A stretch of 64,000 bases of DNA. Source: Streptomyces sp. NRRL S-31 (lineage in GTDB: Bacteria; Actinomycetota; Actinomycetes; Streptomycetales; Streptomycetaceae). Below the pieces are notes generated by a model. The model did not search any database. It was not told the DNA's origin and saw only the letters and a program-made list of their open reading frames with translations. Numbering within the stretch: position 1 is the first letter of the stretch; every line of letters begins with the position of its first letter. Both the position numbers and the translations under genes were made by a program. Positions 54,067-62,519 of this stretch are shown in pieces. The DNA lies in assembly GCF_000718775.1 (NCBI RefSeq), contig NZ_JOCB01000019.1, positions 25,464-89,463 on the forward strand, in the 5' to 3' direction.

Positions 54067-54624
54067 GTGCCCGACGACCGACGTACCGTCCTTGCCGACA
54101 CCGCCATCGCAGTGCTCGCCGAGACCGGAATGCGAGGACTGACCCACCGCGCGGTGGACCGGGCGGCGAACCTGCCGCCCGGCACCACCTCCGCCTACTA
54201 CCGCACCCGCCAGGCACTTCTCACCGCACTGGTCCGGCGCCTGGTCGCCCTCGATCAGCGGGAACTCCAGGAGACCGGGGACCGGACACCGGTACCGCGG
54301 AACGCCGAGGAACTGGTGACCGGGATCGCCGCCTTCCTCGAACAGCGACTCACGGGAGAGGGACGGCGGCGCTCCCTCGCGCGCTACGCGTGCGCCATCG
54401 AGAGCGTCCATCACCCCGGGCTGCGGGAGATCCTCGTGCCGCGGGAGAACGCCGGGCGACGGGTCGTACAGGACTTCCTGGCCTCGCAAGGCATCGCGGA
54501 CGCCGAGGCCCGTACCGTCACCTTGCTGACGTGCGTGGACGGGCTGGTCTTCGACCGTCTGGTCAGTGGCGGCAGCGTGTCCCACGCGGAGATCCGGGGG
54601 CTGGTGGCCGCGGCCCTGCGCTGA
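54067..54624 (+). CDS. TetR-family transcriptional regulator (monooxygenase divergon)
   Basis: A 185-residue TetR regulator: ADTAIAVLAETGMRGLTHRAVDRAANLPPGTTSAYYRTRQALLTALVRRL is the HTH. The C-terminal part is helical (LVTGIAAFLEQRLTGEGRRRSLARYACAIE). GTG 54067 follows a run of G that can serve as RBS and lies next to the second operator. Probably represses itself and the divergent FAD monooxygenase. Confidence 0.9.
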   Translation: MPDDRRTVLADTAIAVLAETGMRGLTHRAVDRAANLPPGTTSAYYRTRQALLTALVRRLVALDQRELQETGDRTPVPRNAEELVTGIAAFLEQRLTGEGRRRSLARYACAIESVHHPGLREILVPRENAGRRVVQDFLASQGIADAEARTVTLLTCVDGLVFDRLVSGGSVSHAEIRGLVAAALR

Positions 54625-54682
54625 GCCTCCCCTACGGAAGCTGAGCCTCCCCCTGCGGAACTCGCCGCGCACAGCGAACAGC

Positions 54683-55693
54683 TCAGTCGGCGCTTACGGC
54701 CTCGACGACGGACAGCACGGTCGGTGTGGGCACGATGCGCCGCAGGCGCAGCCCCGCCTCCTTGAAGAGCTGGACGAAGTCCTCTTCGGTGCGCTCCCGT
54801 CCCACCAGGGAGCACATCATCATCAGGTCGAGGGTCTTGGACTGGTGGGCCAGGTCGCCGGGTGGCACGACGGCGTCGATGACGAGGATGCGGCCGCCCG
54901 GTGCCACGGCCTGCCGGCAGTTGCGCAGGATCGTGGCGGACTGCTCGTCGTCCCAGTCGTGGAGGATGCGCTTGATGAGGTAGATGTCTCCCGACGGGAC
55001 CGAGGAGAAGAAGTCGCCCTCGACCGTGGTCCATCGGCCGACGATGTCGTCGTGGTCGCCCAGCCGGTGGTCGGCGAGGACGTGTGCCTGGTCGTACAGC
55101 ACTCCGTGCAGGCCGGGCTGTTGGCGGAGAACCTCGTGGAGCAGGCCGCCGTGGCCGCCGCCGACGTCCACGACGGTGCCCGTGGGCGGGAAGTCGTATG
55201 CCTCGGCGATGGGTTCGTTCTCGTGGTCCGACATGGCGGCCATGCCGACGTGGAAGACGGCGGCGGTTTCCGCGTCGCGCGCGAAGTAGTCGAAGAACGT
55301 CGTGCCGAAGATGCCGGTGAAGGCGGAGTCGCCGTCGGTCAGGCAGCGGTGCATCTCTCCGGCGGGGCGCCACATCGTGGCGTCGGTGAGCATCAGGATC
55401 GCGGCACGGGCGGAGTGGGGGGCGTCCGAGCGCAGCGCCTGACCGGTGGTGGTGAGCCGGAAGCGCCCGGCGCCCGTCTCCTCGACCACGCCGCGGGTGG
55501 CGAGCAGCCGCAGGACTCGCCCGAGGTTGCGGGCGTCGGTCCCCGTCGCCTCGGCGAGCCGCTCGACGCTCTCGTCGTCGTCCGCCATGTGGTCGGCCAC
55601 GCGCACCGCGGCGGCAGCGCGCAGTGCCGCGGGAAACAGGAAGCCCAGACTTTCGTCGATCAGGCGTGCGGCGGATTGCCGTGCCGTGTTCAT
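54683..55693 (-). CDS. SAM-dependent O-methyltransferase (small-molecule, TcmN/CalO6 type)
   Basis: A 336-residue class I O-methyltransferase of the plant-COMT-like group. Residues 1-95 are the dimerisation/winged-helix domain (GTDARNLGRVLRLLATRGVVEE), then the SAM domain VVDVGGGHGGLLHEVL, GDFFSSVPSGDIYLIKRILHDWDDEQSATILRNC (with the usual catalytic His in LHDWDDE) and GRILVIDAVVPPGD. It methylates hydroxyls of aromatic or polyketide metabolites. ATG 55693 has GAGGTGA upstream. It has no metabolite cluster around it here. Confidence 0.9.
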   Translation of the reverse strand: MNTARQSAARLIDESLGFLFPAALRAAAAVRVADHMADDDESVERLAEATGTDARNLGRVLRLLATRGVVEETGAGRFRLTTTGQALRSDAPHSARAAILMLTDATMWRPAGEMHRCLTDGDSAFTGIFGTTFFDYFARDAETAAVFHVGMAAMSDHENEPIAEAYDFPPTGTVVDVGGGHGGLLHEVLRQQPGLHGVLYDQAHVLADHRLGDHDDIVGRWTTVEGDFFSSVPSGDIYLIKRILHDWDDEQSATILRNCRQAVAPGGRILVIDAVVPPGDLAHQSKTLDLMMMCSLVGRERTEEDFVQLFKEAGLRLRRIVPTPTVLSVVEAVSAD

Positions 55694-56046
55694 TGCTGCG
55701 TCACCTCTTCGTGGCCGGGCCCGTCCTCGTGGCGGCCGGGCCGCGGGTGCGGGGACGGGCGGGGGCGGGTGGTCCAGGATGGCGGGGACGGCCGTTGCCG
55801 TCGCGGGTTCCACGGTCATGGTGACCGGCGTTGACGGGCGGGCGGGTTCGGTGAGGGCGCTGGTCCCAGTGCATCCCCTGGGGCCCGGCGCGGACAGAGG
55901 GCTTCCGGCCGTCTTCACCCGGACGAGCGCACCGGGTGATCAGCCCGCGATCGCGGCTCGCGGTGCCGGAAGGTGACACCGGTACGCCGGTCACCGCCCC
56001 TTCAAGGAGACGAGGTGCGGCGCGGGCAGTGCGTCGGCGGCCCGCG
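55694..56046. other. intergenic region, no gene seen
   Basis: 353 bases between two leftward genes, GC-rich (GGGGCGGG type), with no recognisable frame or hairpin of note. It must contain the methyltransferase promoter. Confidence 0.45.
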
Positions 56047-56871
56047 TCAGCCGTCGCGGCCCATCGCCTCACGGATCCAGCCCGCGTAGGCGGGCGCGCT
56101 GGTGTAGAGCCCCGGGCCCTCGCTACAGCGCACGCCCGGGGCGCCGGGGCCCGAGGTGACACCGATGAGTTCCCAGCGCCCCTTGCGGTCCCGCCGGAGC
56201 TGGGGACCGCCCGAGTCGCCGTTACACGCCATGGCCCTGGGCACCTGGCTGATCGTGCACAGGCGGGTGCCGTCCGCGTACCCCGGCGCGCACTCGGAGA
56301 CCGCGCCCCTGCGCGTGTCCAGTTCCTGGAGCCGGTCGGGGAAGACCCATTGGGTGCGGTCGGGTGTGTCCTCGATGGTGCCGAAGCCCAGGATGCGGGT
56401 CGGGGTGCCGGGGCGCCCCGGCTTGTCGGCGATGCGGACGGGCTTCTCGGCGACCGGGCGGTTCAGGCGGATCAGAGCGATGTCGTCGTGGTTGGGGCCG
56501 GTGCCCTCGCCGTTCTCGTAGCCCGGGTGGATCACCGTCTTCGCGACGGTCCGGACCGTGCCCCCGGAGTTCCTCCACTCACTGCCGATCCGGACGGTGC
56601 CGTCCAGGGTGACGAGCGCCGGGTCCACGCAGTGGGCGGCTGTGAGCACCCACTTCGAGTCGATCAACGATCCCCCGCAGACGCCCTTGAAAGCGGGGTC
56701 GTCCGCGCCCGTCACCGGGATCGACACCATGGACGGGTAACGCTGCGTGGAATCCTGCCCGTTGACGATGGCTTCGGCACTGCCGGTCATCATGGCGGCG
56801 CACGCCGCTCCCGCCAGGACCACCGCGGCGGTGCGCGCCACCGGGCGGCGCGAGGACGTCAAGCTGAACAC
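56047..56871 (-). CDS. secreted trypsin-like serine protease (S1)
   Basis: A 274-residue exported protease. Signal peptide to about AEA (residue 34), then IVNGQD, the typical N-terminus of the mature enzyme, implying little or no propeptide. Catalytic triad: H80 in LTAAHC, D130 in HDDIALI and S220 in NGDSGGP. Cysteines pair as expected. GTG 56871 has GGAGAACCA upstream. Streptomycete trypsins of this kind help digest extracellular protein and processing cascades. No linked inhibitor gene is next to it. Confidence 0.92.
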   Translation of the reverse strand: MFSLTSSRRPVARTAAVVLAGAACAAMMTGSAEAIVNGQDSTQRYPSMVSIPVTGADDPAFKGVCGGSLIDSKWVLTAAHCVDPALVTLDGTVRIGSEWRNSGGTVRTVAKTVIHPGYENGEGTGPNHDDIALIRLNRPVAEKPVRIADKPGRPGTPTRILGFGTIEDTPDRTQWVFPDRLQELDTRRGAVSECAPGYADGTRLCTISQVPRAMACNGDSGGPQLRRDRKGRWELIGVTSGPGAPGVRCSEGPGLYTSAPAYAGWIREAMGRDG

Positions 56872-57081
56872 TGGTTCTCCGATCGGACGAGCATGTGCGA
56901 TGTGCCCAGCCTCCGCGATCGAGAGGAACCGATCCATCCGGTCAGTGGGCCTGTCCGAGGTCCGGCCAGCGGGCCCGTGGGGGTGGGGAAGACCCCCGGA
57001 AGGCTTGGACGCGTCGTGTGGTCCCGGACGCGGAGGAGACGCGGAGGAGAGATGACATCCCGAGGCGGCGGGTAGCGGGCA
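56872..57081. other. intergenic, GGAGGAGA repeats, no gene
   Basis: About 210 bases between the protease promoter side and the LuxR remnant. It contains two close copies of GACGCGGAGGAGA near 57026-57050 and no recognisable gene. It probably held the lost receiver-domain part of the LuxR gene. Confidence 0.4.
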
Positions 57082-57343
57082 CGGGCTCCACGGCGGAGTC
57101 CTACGGCTCACCGCCCTTACCCCGCGGGAGCGGGAGGTGATGACGCTCGTGGCCACCGGCCTGTCCAACGACGAGATCGCCGAACGCCTCTTCGTCGCCC
57201 CGGTCACCGTCAAGACACACGCCAACCGCGCCATGGCCGAACTCGGCGCCCGCGACCGCGCCCGGCTCGTCGTCATCGCCTACGAGACCGGCCTCGTCCG
57301 GGCCGGGCAGACACGGGCCCGAGACGCCGGACAGACGCACTGA
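57082..57343 (+). pseudogene. LuxR-type response-regulator C-terminal remnant
   Basis: The frame reads HGGVLRLTALTPREREVMTLVATGLSNDEIAERLFVAPVTVKTHANRAMAELGARDRARLVVIAYETGLVR: a complete GerE/LuxR HTH and the normal end of a NarL-type regulator. The receiver domain is missing; upstream sequence is non-coding and contains CGCGGAGGAGA repeats. A free DNA-binding domain could be translated from inside (57137), but a truncated gene is more likely. Confidence 0.75.
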
Positions 57344-57449
57344 CTTCTCGGCCGAGCGGGTGGCCGGAATCCGGAGTCGGCCCACGGCAGACTCCGAAGG
57401 GGCCATTGTCAGAGCACCAGTACCTCTCATGCGCCCATCCGGAGGACCC

Positions 57450-57614
57450 GTGAAGCCTGTGCCGGCCCTTGTGCATCCTCCCGTCGTCTTCGACGGCGGC
57501 CGCGTCCGCGAGACCGGCACACTGCGGGGACCGGCGGACCTCGACGGCGCGTACGCCGCCGTGTTCACCCTTCATGCCTTCGGCTACCGCGCCGAGACCG
57601 GAGGGGCGGCATGA
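57450..57614 (+). CDS. 54-residue peptide gene upstream of APH kinase
   Basis: A small gene: GTG 57450 has GGAGG four bases upstream, and its TGA (57612-57614) overlaps the ATGATG start of the kinase gene. The peptide runs from KPVPALVHPPVVFDGG to a C-terminal FTLHAFGYRAETGGAA, neutral with no Cys. The strong RBS, coupling to a kinase, and two PIMT-like methyltransferases downstream make it a candidate modified peptide (RiPP-type), but it could also be a conserved small protein of unknown role. No family recognised. Confidence 0.5.
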   Translation: MKPVPALVHPPVVFDGGRVRETGTLRGPADLDGAYAAVFTLHAFGYRAETGGAA

Positions 57615-58699
57615 TGCCCGGACACGCGCGGCCTCGTGCCATGCCCACGTCGGTCGGCGCCCGGAAGGACGCCCCGCCGGACGCGACGACCGTGGCGGGG
57701 CTCCTGCCGCTGTTCTACCGGATCGTCCCCGCCGTGGTCGACGAAGGTCCCGCCGGGACCGCGACCCGCAACTACGTGGCGCGTGACAGCGACGGCGGCC
57801 GGTGGTTCGTGAAGGTCTACCCGGCGGGTGCCGATCTGGACGCGGAGCGCCGGGCGCTGGAGCTGGGCGAGTTCGCGCGCCTCGGCGGCCTCCCGGTGCC
57901 TGCCGTGCGGCGGACCCCGGACGGTGACCTCGTCGCGGCCGCCGACGGGACAGCGGTGTCCGTCGCGGCGTACGTCGAGAACGCGGAGACAGCGGAAGGC
58001 GGCCTGTCCGACGGCCGGTGGGCCGCGGTGGGCGAGACGGTCGGCCGCCTGCACCGGACGCTGGCCCGGCATCCGGCCGGGCCGCCGCGCCGCGTGCCCG
58101 TCCGAGAGGTCTGCGATGTGAGAGGGGCCGGGCAGCGCCTCGAACGGCTGCTCGCCCGCTTCGCCAGGAGACCGCCCACCTCGGGGTTCCCCGCCTGGGC
58201 GCACGAGACCGCGGCACAGCGGCTCGACGCGCTGCCCGCCGTGGCCGCCATGCTCGAAGGGCTGCCGGCGGGCCTGACGGTGCAGACCGTTCACGGCGAC
58301 CTGGCCTCGCCCAACCTGCTCCTGCGCGGACAGCAGGTGGCAGCGCTGATCGACTTCCGGCCGCCCGGTCACCGCAGCCCCGTGTGGGAACTCGGGCGGA
58401 TCGTCCTCGACCCGCGCACGGTTCTGGCCGCGCCGGACTGGCCCACCGGCATGGTCGGCGCGATCGCCGCCTACCGGGCAGCCGACCCGGCTCTGCCGGC
58501 CGGAGAACTCCTCGCCGTACCCCGGGTCGCCGCCGGGTACCTGGCCTGCTCGGTGTATCCCCTGTCCGAGGCCGTCGACCACCCGGCCGCCGTCACCCCG
58601 GAACTCGCGGCGTACGGCCGGAACCGGCATGCGGCCTTGGCCGAGCTGTGCGAGCGCCTGACGGAAGCCGAGGAGATGCTCCATGGCCTCCTCCACTGA
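57611..58699 (+). CDS. APH-family (aminoglycoside phosphotransferase-like) kinase
   Basis: A 362-residue protein-kinase-like-fold phosphotransferase. N-lobe WFVKVYPAG with the ATP-binding lysine; catalytic loop TVHGDLASPNLLL (HGDxxxxN); and the metal-binding LIDFRPPG in place of DFE/DPG. Members phosphorylate small molecules or peptides: APH-like kinases occur in thioviridamide-type and class V lanthipeptide pathways. The first 20 residues may be an over-call; other ATG codons lie in frame. Start overlaps the small-peptide gene and its end overlaps the methyltransferase start by 17 nt, so the group is one operon. Confidence 0.84.
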   Translation: MMPGHARPRAMPTSVGARKDAPPDATTVAGLLPLFYRIVPAVVDEGPAGTATRNYVARDSDGGRWFVKVYPAGADLDAERRALELGEFARLGGLPVPAVRRTPDGDLVAAADGTAVSVAAYVENAETAEGGLSDGRWAAVGETVGRLHRTLARHPAGPPRRVPVREVCDVRGAGQRLERLLARFARRPPTSGFPAWAHETAAQRLDALPAVAAMLEGLPAGLTVQTVHGDLASPNLLLRGQQVAALIDFRPPGHRSPVWELGRIVLDPRTVLAAPDWPTGMVGAIAAYRAADPALPAGELLAVPRVAAGYLACSVYPLSEAVDHPAAVTPELAAYGRNRHAALAELCERLTEAEEMLHGLLH

Positions 58700-59312
58700 C
58701 CCTCGACCGCTCCCGACGGGTGCGCAGGCGGGTACGGCAGCCGCGCGGGCGGCGATGGTCGCCCGTCTCGAGGACGAGGGGGCTCTGGGGCCGGGCCCGG
58801 TCCGCGAGGCCCTGCTCCCCCTCCCCCGCGAAGTGCTGATGCCGCAGGCGTACGTACGGCGCAGCACCCCCGGCGAGGAGCCGCCGTGGTGGGACCTGCC
58901 GGACTGGTCGGCGCCACAGGACCGTCCCGAGCTGCTCGGACTGCGGTACGGCGGGGCCGGCGTGCTCATCCGGCACGACGGGGAGCCGCTGCTGAGCCGG
59001 GCGCGCGGGACCCGGTCGGGCGCGTCGATCACGTCGATGCCGATCGTGATGGGCCTGACCGCCTCGCTGCTGACGGAACTCGGACCGCGCCCCGGCCAGC
59101 GAGTGCCGGACGTCGGGACGGGCGCGGGGGTGACCGTCGCGGTGGCCTGCCAGATCTGCGGCGACCAGGGGGTGGCGGCCACCCTCGACCGGGACCGTCA
59201 CCTCACCGACGCGGCCACGGTCCGCCTGGCCGGCCCTGCCATCCCCAGCCACCACCCTGCGGGCCGGGAAGAACGGTCCGCGGCAGCCGCCGCGCACCCG
59301 GCCGCCCCGTAA
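58683..59312 (+). pseudogene. truncated PIMT-like methyltransferase
   Basis: A 209-residue frame similar to the N-terminal half of a protein-L-isoaspartate methyltransferase-like enzyme: LPREVLMPQAYVRRSTPGEEPPWWDL, then DVGTGAGVTVAVACQICGDQGVAATLDRD as SAM motif I. It stops after LAGPAIPSHHPAG, losing about half of the expected 400-residue protein. The last 20 residues (Ala/Pro-rich) are non-homologous. A deletion remnant is likely, although the N-terminal part is intact and in frame. Confidence 0.6.
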
Positions 59313-59357
59313 GGCCGTGCCGACCTGTCCCGACACCGCGCTACCGCCCCGCCTTCC

Positions 59358-61700
59358 ATGAACGAGGAGCGATCTGTGGGATACACCCGCGCCGACTGGT
59401 CCGAGCACTACAGCGAGGGGCGGGACTTCCGCCGGCTCGGGGACGAGGAGAAGGGCCTGCTCGTCGACCACGCACCGCCACCCGTGGACGGCCGCGCCCT
59501 CGACGTCGGCTGTGGAACCGGCGAGATGTCCGTGTACCTCGCCTCCCTCGGGTACACCGTCGACGGCGCGGACTTCGCCGAGGGCGCGCTGAAGCGGGCC
59601 CGTGTACGGCACGCCGGGGTGGAGGGAGTGCGCTGGCTGTGCCTCGACGTGGTCCATGACGACCTGGTCGTCCTCGCCGAGGGCGGTTATGACCTGATCG
59701 TCCTGCGGCTCTGCATCGCCTTCATCAGCGATCGCGCCCGGGTCCTGCGCCGTCTGGCCGCACGGCTACGCGAGGGCGGTGTGCTGGTCGTCATCACGCC
59801 GGTCGTGGAGCACACGCCGGAAGAGCGGCGTCACATCGCGCTGGACGCGGACGAACTCGCGGCGCTCACCGATGGGTTCGGGCACGTCGAGCGGTTCGAC
59901 GCGGAGGGCCTGGCAGTACTGGCCTTGCGCGGGCCGGCCGCGTCGTTCAGCGCGGTGGAGAAGGCGCGGCCCGAACCACAGGCCGTCTTCGGCGCCGCGG
60001 CGGTGGTGACCGACGCGTCCGGCCGGGTCCTGCTGGGCCGCTCGTCCCGTGGCGTGTGGGAGCTGCCGGCCGGCCGCGTCGAGACGGGTGAGGCCGCACC
60101 GGCCGCCGCTGTGCGGGAGCTGGCGGAGGAGACCGGGCTGACAGCGCGCGTGGAGGACGCTCACCTCATCGCCGTACTCCACGACGACCGCCTCGACGTG
60201 CGCCGCGTCACCGCCGTCGCCCGTATCACCGACTGGAGCGGGGACCTCGGTCTGCCCGAGCCGCACAAGTTCGTGCGCTGGGAGTGGCACGACCTGAACA
60301 CCCTGGCCACCCTGGGGAGCATCTTCGCACCCAGCGCCCAGGCCCTCGCCGCGGTGTGGCCAGGGGTGCTGGCGGGGCTGCCGCCCGTTCACTCCTATGC
60401 GTGCGCCACCGCCGCCCCGCCGGTGCCCGGGGAGCCGGCCGAGGCGATCCGGTTGCGTGAGCGGATGGCGGACGCCGTGATCGGCAAGGGATGGGCTCCC
60501 TCGCCGCGGGTCCGGGCCGCGCTGCGTGAGGTACCCCGGCACCGGTTCGTGCCCGAGGCTCCGTTGGAGACGGCCTACGACGACGACCTCGCGGTGGTGA
60601 CGGTACGGGAGCCGGGCGAGACCGCGCTCAGCTCCGTCTCCGCGGCCTGGTTGCAGGCCGACATGATCGAGCGGCTCCGGTTGGAGCCGGGGATGACCGT
60701 GCTGGAAGTCGGATCGGGCGGGTACAACGCGGAGCTCCTCGCGCACGTCCTCGGCGAGCGCGGCCGCGTGGTGACCCTGGATGTCGACCCGTACGTGGTG
60801 CACCGCACGCAACGGCTGTGCGCGGAGGCCGGCAGCGGCCGGGTCACCGCCGTCCTCGGCGACGGTGCTCTGGGAGCACCCCCGCACGTCCCTGCTCGCG
60901 GGTTCGACGGGATCGTGATCACACACAACGCGGCCGACGTTCCCCGGGCCTGGCGCGAGCAGCTTCGTGAAGGCGGGCGGTTGGTGGTACCGCTGGAAAT
61001 GGGCGGCTACACCCGCTGCCTCACCCTCGTCCGGCGTGACGACGTGCTGCACTGCGAGCACTGGACGTACTGCGGGTTCGTGCGGGACCGCGGTGCCGCC
61101 GCGCGCACCGCCCCCGCCGTCCGCCTGGCCGACGGCGAGGTCACCGTGCGGTGGGAGGACGGCGCTCCCGGTGACACGACCGGGCTGGAGGAGGCCCTGC
61201 GCGGGCCGCGGCACGAGCGGACCACCGGACTCGTTGTCCGGGGAACCTTCAATTTCGAGACCTTGCAGGTCTACGCCGCGACCACACTGCCCGGGTTCTG
61301 CCGCTTGGCCGCCCCGGAGGGATCCACGCTGGTCGCGCGGCAGGACGTGGCCGCGATGCTGGCGGACGGCTCCCTGGCCTACCTGACCCATCGCGTGGTC
61401 CGGGACGCGCCGGACATGGCCGACCGCCTCTCCGAGTTCTTCATCCACGCCTACGGCCCAGCCGCCGAGGAACTGGCGGAGCGCTTCGCCGCCTGTGTGC
61501 ACACCTGGAACCAGACGGTGCGGGAGGCCGGCTATCCGCCGGTGACCGTCCATCCTGCCGACACCCCAGACGAACGACTGCCCGTCGGCGATGTGCTCGA
61601 CAAGCCGTCCGCAAGAATCGTCTTCCGGTGGCCGGACCGGTCGGTCCGCGTCCCCGACGCAGCGCGGAGCCTGCCGGCGGCACGCGGACAGCGTGTCTGA
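59358..61700 (+). CDS. methyltransferase-NUDIX-methyltransferase (FxLD-type) fusion
   Basis: A 780-residue three-domain protein. Residues 1-205: class I methyltransferase with ALDVGCGTGEMSVYLASLG (motif I, 49-57). Residues about 208-340: NUDIX hydrolase with a perfect box G-x5-E-x7-REL-x-EE-x-GL at 239-261. Residues about 365-775: PIMT-like methyltransferase of the FxLD-associated type (VLEVGSGGYNAELLAHVLGERGRVVTLD, NAADVPRAWREQLREGGRLVVPLEMGGYTRCLTLVRRDD). Methyltransferase/NUDIX proteins and FxLD methyltransferases occur as separate genes; here they are joined. It follows the APH kinase operon at 46 bases and may modify the small peptide or an unknown metabolite. Confidence 0.85.
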   Translation: MNEERSVGYTRADWSEHYSEGRDFRRLGDEEKGLLVDHAPPPVDGRALDVGCGTGEMSVYLASLGYTVDGADFAEGALKRARVRHAGVEGVRWLCLDVVHDDLVVLAEGGYDLIVLRLCIAFISDRARVLRRLAARLREGGVLVVITPVVEHTPEERRHIALDADELAALTDGFGHVERFDAEGLAVLALRGPAASFSAVEKARPEPQAVFGAAAVVTDASGRVLLGRSSRGVWELPAGRVETGEAAPAAAVRELAEETGLTARVEDAHLIAVLHDDRLDVRRVTAVARITDWSGDLGLPEPHKFVRWEWHDLNTLATLGSIFAPSAQALAAVWPGVLAGLPPVHSYACATAAPPVPGEPAEAIRLRERMADAVIGKGWAPSPRVRAALREVPRHRFVPEAPLETAYDDDLAVVTVREPGETALSSVSAAWLQADMIERLRLEPGMTVLEVGSGGYNAELLAHVLGERGRVVTLDVDPYVVHRTQRLCAEAGSGRVTAVLGDGALGAPPHVPARGFDGIVITHNAADVPRAWREQLREGGRLVVPLEMGGYTRCLTLVRRDDVLHCEHWTYCGFVRDRGAAARTAPAVRLADGEVTVRWEDGAPGDTTGLEEALRGPRHERTTGLVVRGTFNFETLQVYAATTLPGFCRLAAPEGSTLVARQDVAAMLADGSLAYLTHRVVRDAPDMADRLSEFFIHAYGPAAEELAERFAACVHTWNQTVREAGYPPVTVHPADTPDERLPVGDVLDKPSARIVFRWPDRSVRVPDAARSLPAARGQRV

Positions 61701-61768
61701 GGCCGCCCGGGCGATCGCCCCGCCGACCGCCCGGGGAGAGCCCGGGCCGCTTCGGCTTCTCGTGATCG

Positions 61769-62437
61769 TCAGCCGGGGCGCCTGGCCATGACGACCAGAC
61801 CGGGCCCGCTGTACTCCTGCGGGGGAAGTCGCAGTTCGGCGACCGGCTCGAGGCCGGCTCGCTCGATCAGGTCGACGAGTTGTTCCGGCCGCCACTTGTG
61901 CGTCGTCCAACGCACGGGTACGCCTCCGTAGGCCTCGGTGCGCACCGCGTCCTCGTCGCCGACGTGTGTCGCGGTGATGAAGTGTCCGCCCGGCTTCAAC
62001 GCGCGCGCGAACACGGCGAGGACCTGGGGAAGGATGTCCCTGGGCAGGTTGAACAGCGACCACCACCCGAGCACGCCGCCCAGGGACGCCTCACCGAGGT
62101 CCAGCTCGGTGGCGGAAGCGACGGCGAAGCGGCACTCCGGATGAAGTCGGCGCGCGTTCTCGATCATGCGGGGAGAGAGGTCCACCCCGGATACGTCGAG
62201 TCCGCGTCCGGCGAGGTAGGCGGTTACCGTTCCGGGCCCGCAGCCGACGTCGAGGACAGGCCCGAGCCCGTGCACGGTGTCGGCGAAGGCGTCGATCGAC
62301 GCCTTCAGCCATGGATGCCTGCGGATGTCGCCGACTCCCGTCGTCACGACCATGCGGGCATAGTTGTCGGCCACCCGGTCGTAGGACTCACGTACAGCGT
62401 CGAGATCGGCCGGGCGGTCGACAGGGTGTGCGGGCAT
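61769..62437 (-). CDS. class I SAM-dependent methyltransferase
   Basis: A 222-residue methyltransferase: YDRVADNYARMV at the N-terminus, VLDVGCGPGTVTAYLAGRGLDVSGVDLSPRMIENARR (motif I and the acidic residue), a middle GVLGWWSLFNLPRD and LKPGGHFITATHVG as motif III. Ends with EPVAELRLPPQEYSGPGLVVMARR. This is a small-molecule methyltransferase of the ubiE-like type, substrate unknown. It converges on the fusion gene at 61700 with a 68-base gap. Confidence 0.87.
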   Translation of the reverse strand: MPAHPVDRPADLDAVRESYDRVADNYARMVVTTGVGDIRRHPWLKASIDAFADTVHGLGPVLDVGCGPGTVTAYLAGRGLDVSGVDLSPRMIENARRLHPECRFAVASATELDLGEASLGGVLGWWSLFNLPRDILPQVLAVFARALKPGGHFITATHVGDEDAVRTEAYGGVPVRWTTHKWRPEQLVDLIERAGLEPVAELRLPPQEYSGPGLVVMARRPG

Positions 62438-62469
62438 CAGCCGATGATAGGGCCGAGGGGGCGTCGGCG

Positions 62470-62490
62470 CAGCCGAAGTCGAGCGTCTCC
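62470..62490. repeat. second copy of the 21-bp sequence at 25824-25844
   Basis: Identical to the copy at 25824-25844 (starts CAGCCGAAGTC, ends GTCTCC). It lies between the methyltransferase start (62437) and the serine-hydrolase stop (62520). The shared minus-strand reading is DF..ETLDFG, suggesting the end of a common gene family left behind at both places. Confidence 0.65.
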
Positions 62491-62519
62491 GTGGGAAGTC
62501 GGCCGTGCACGGTGACCGT

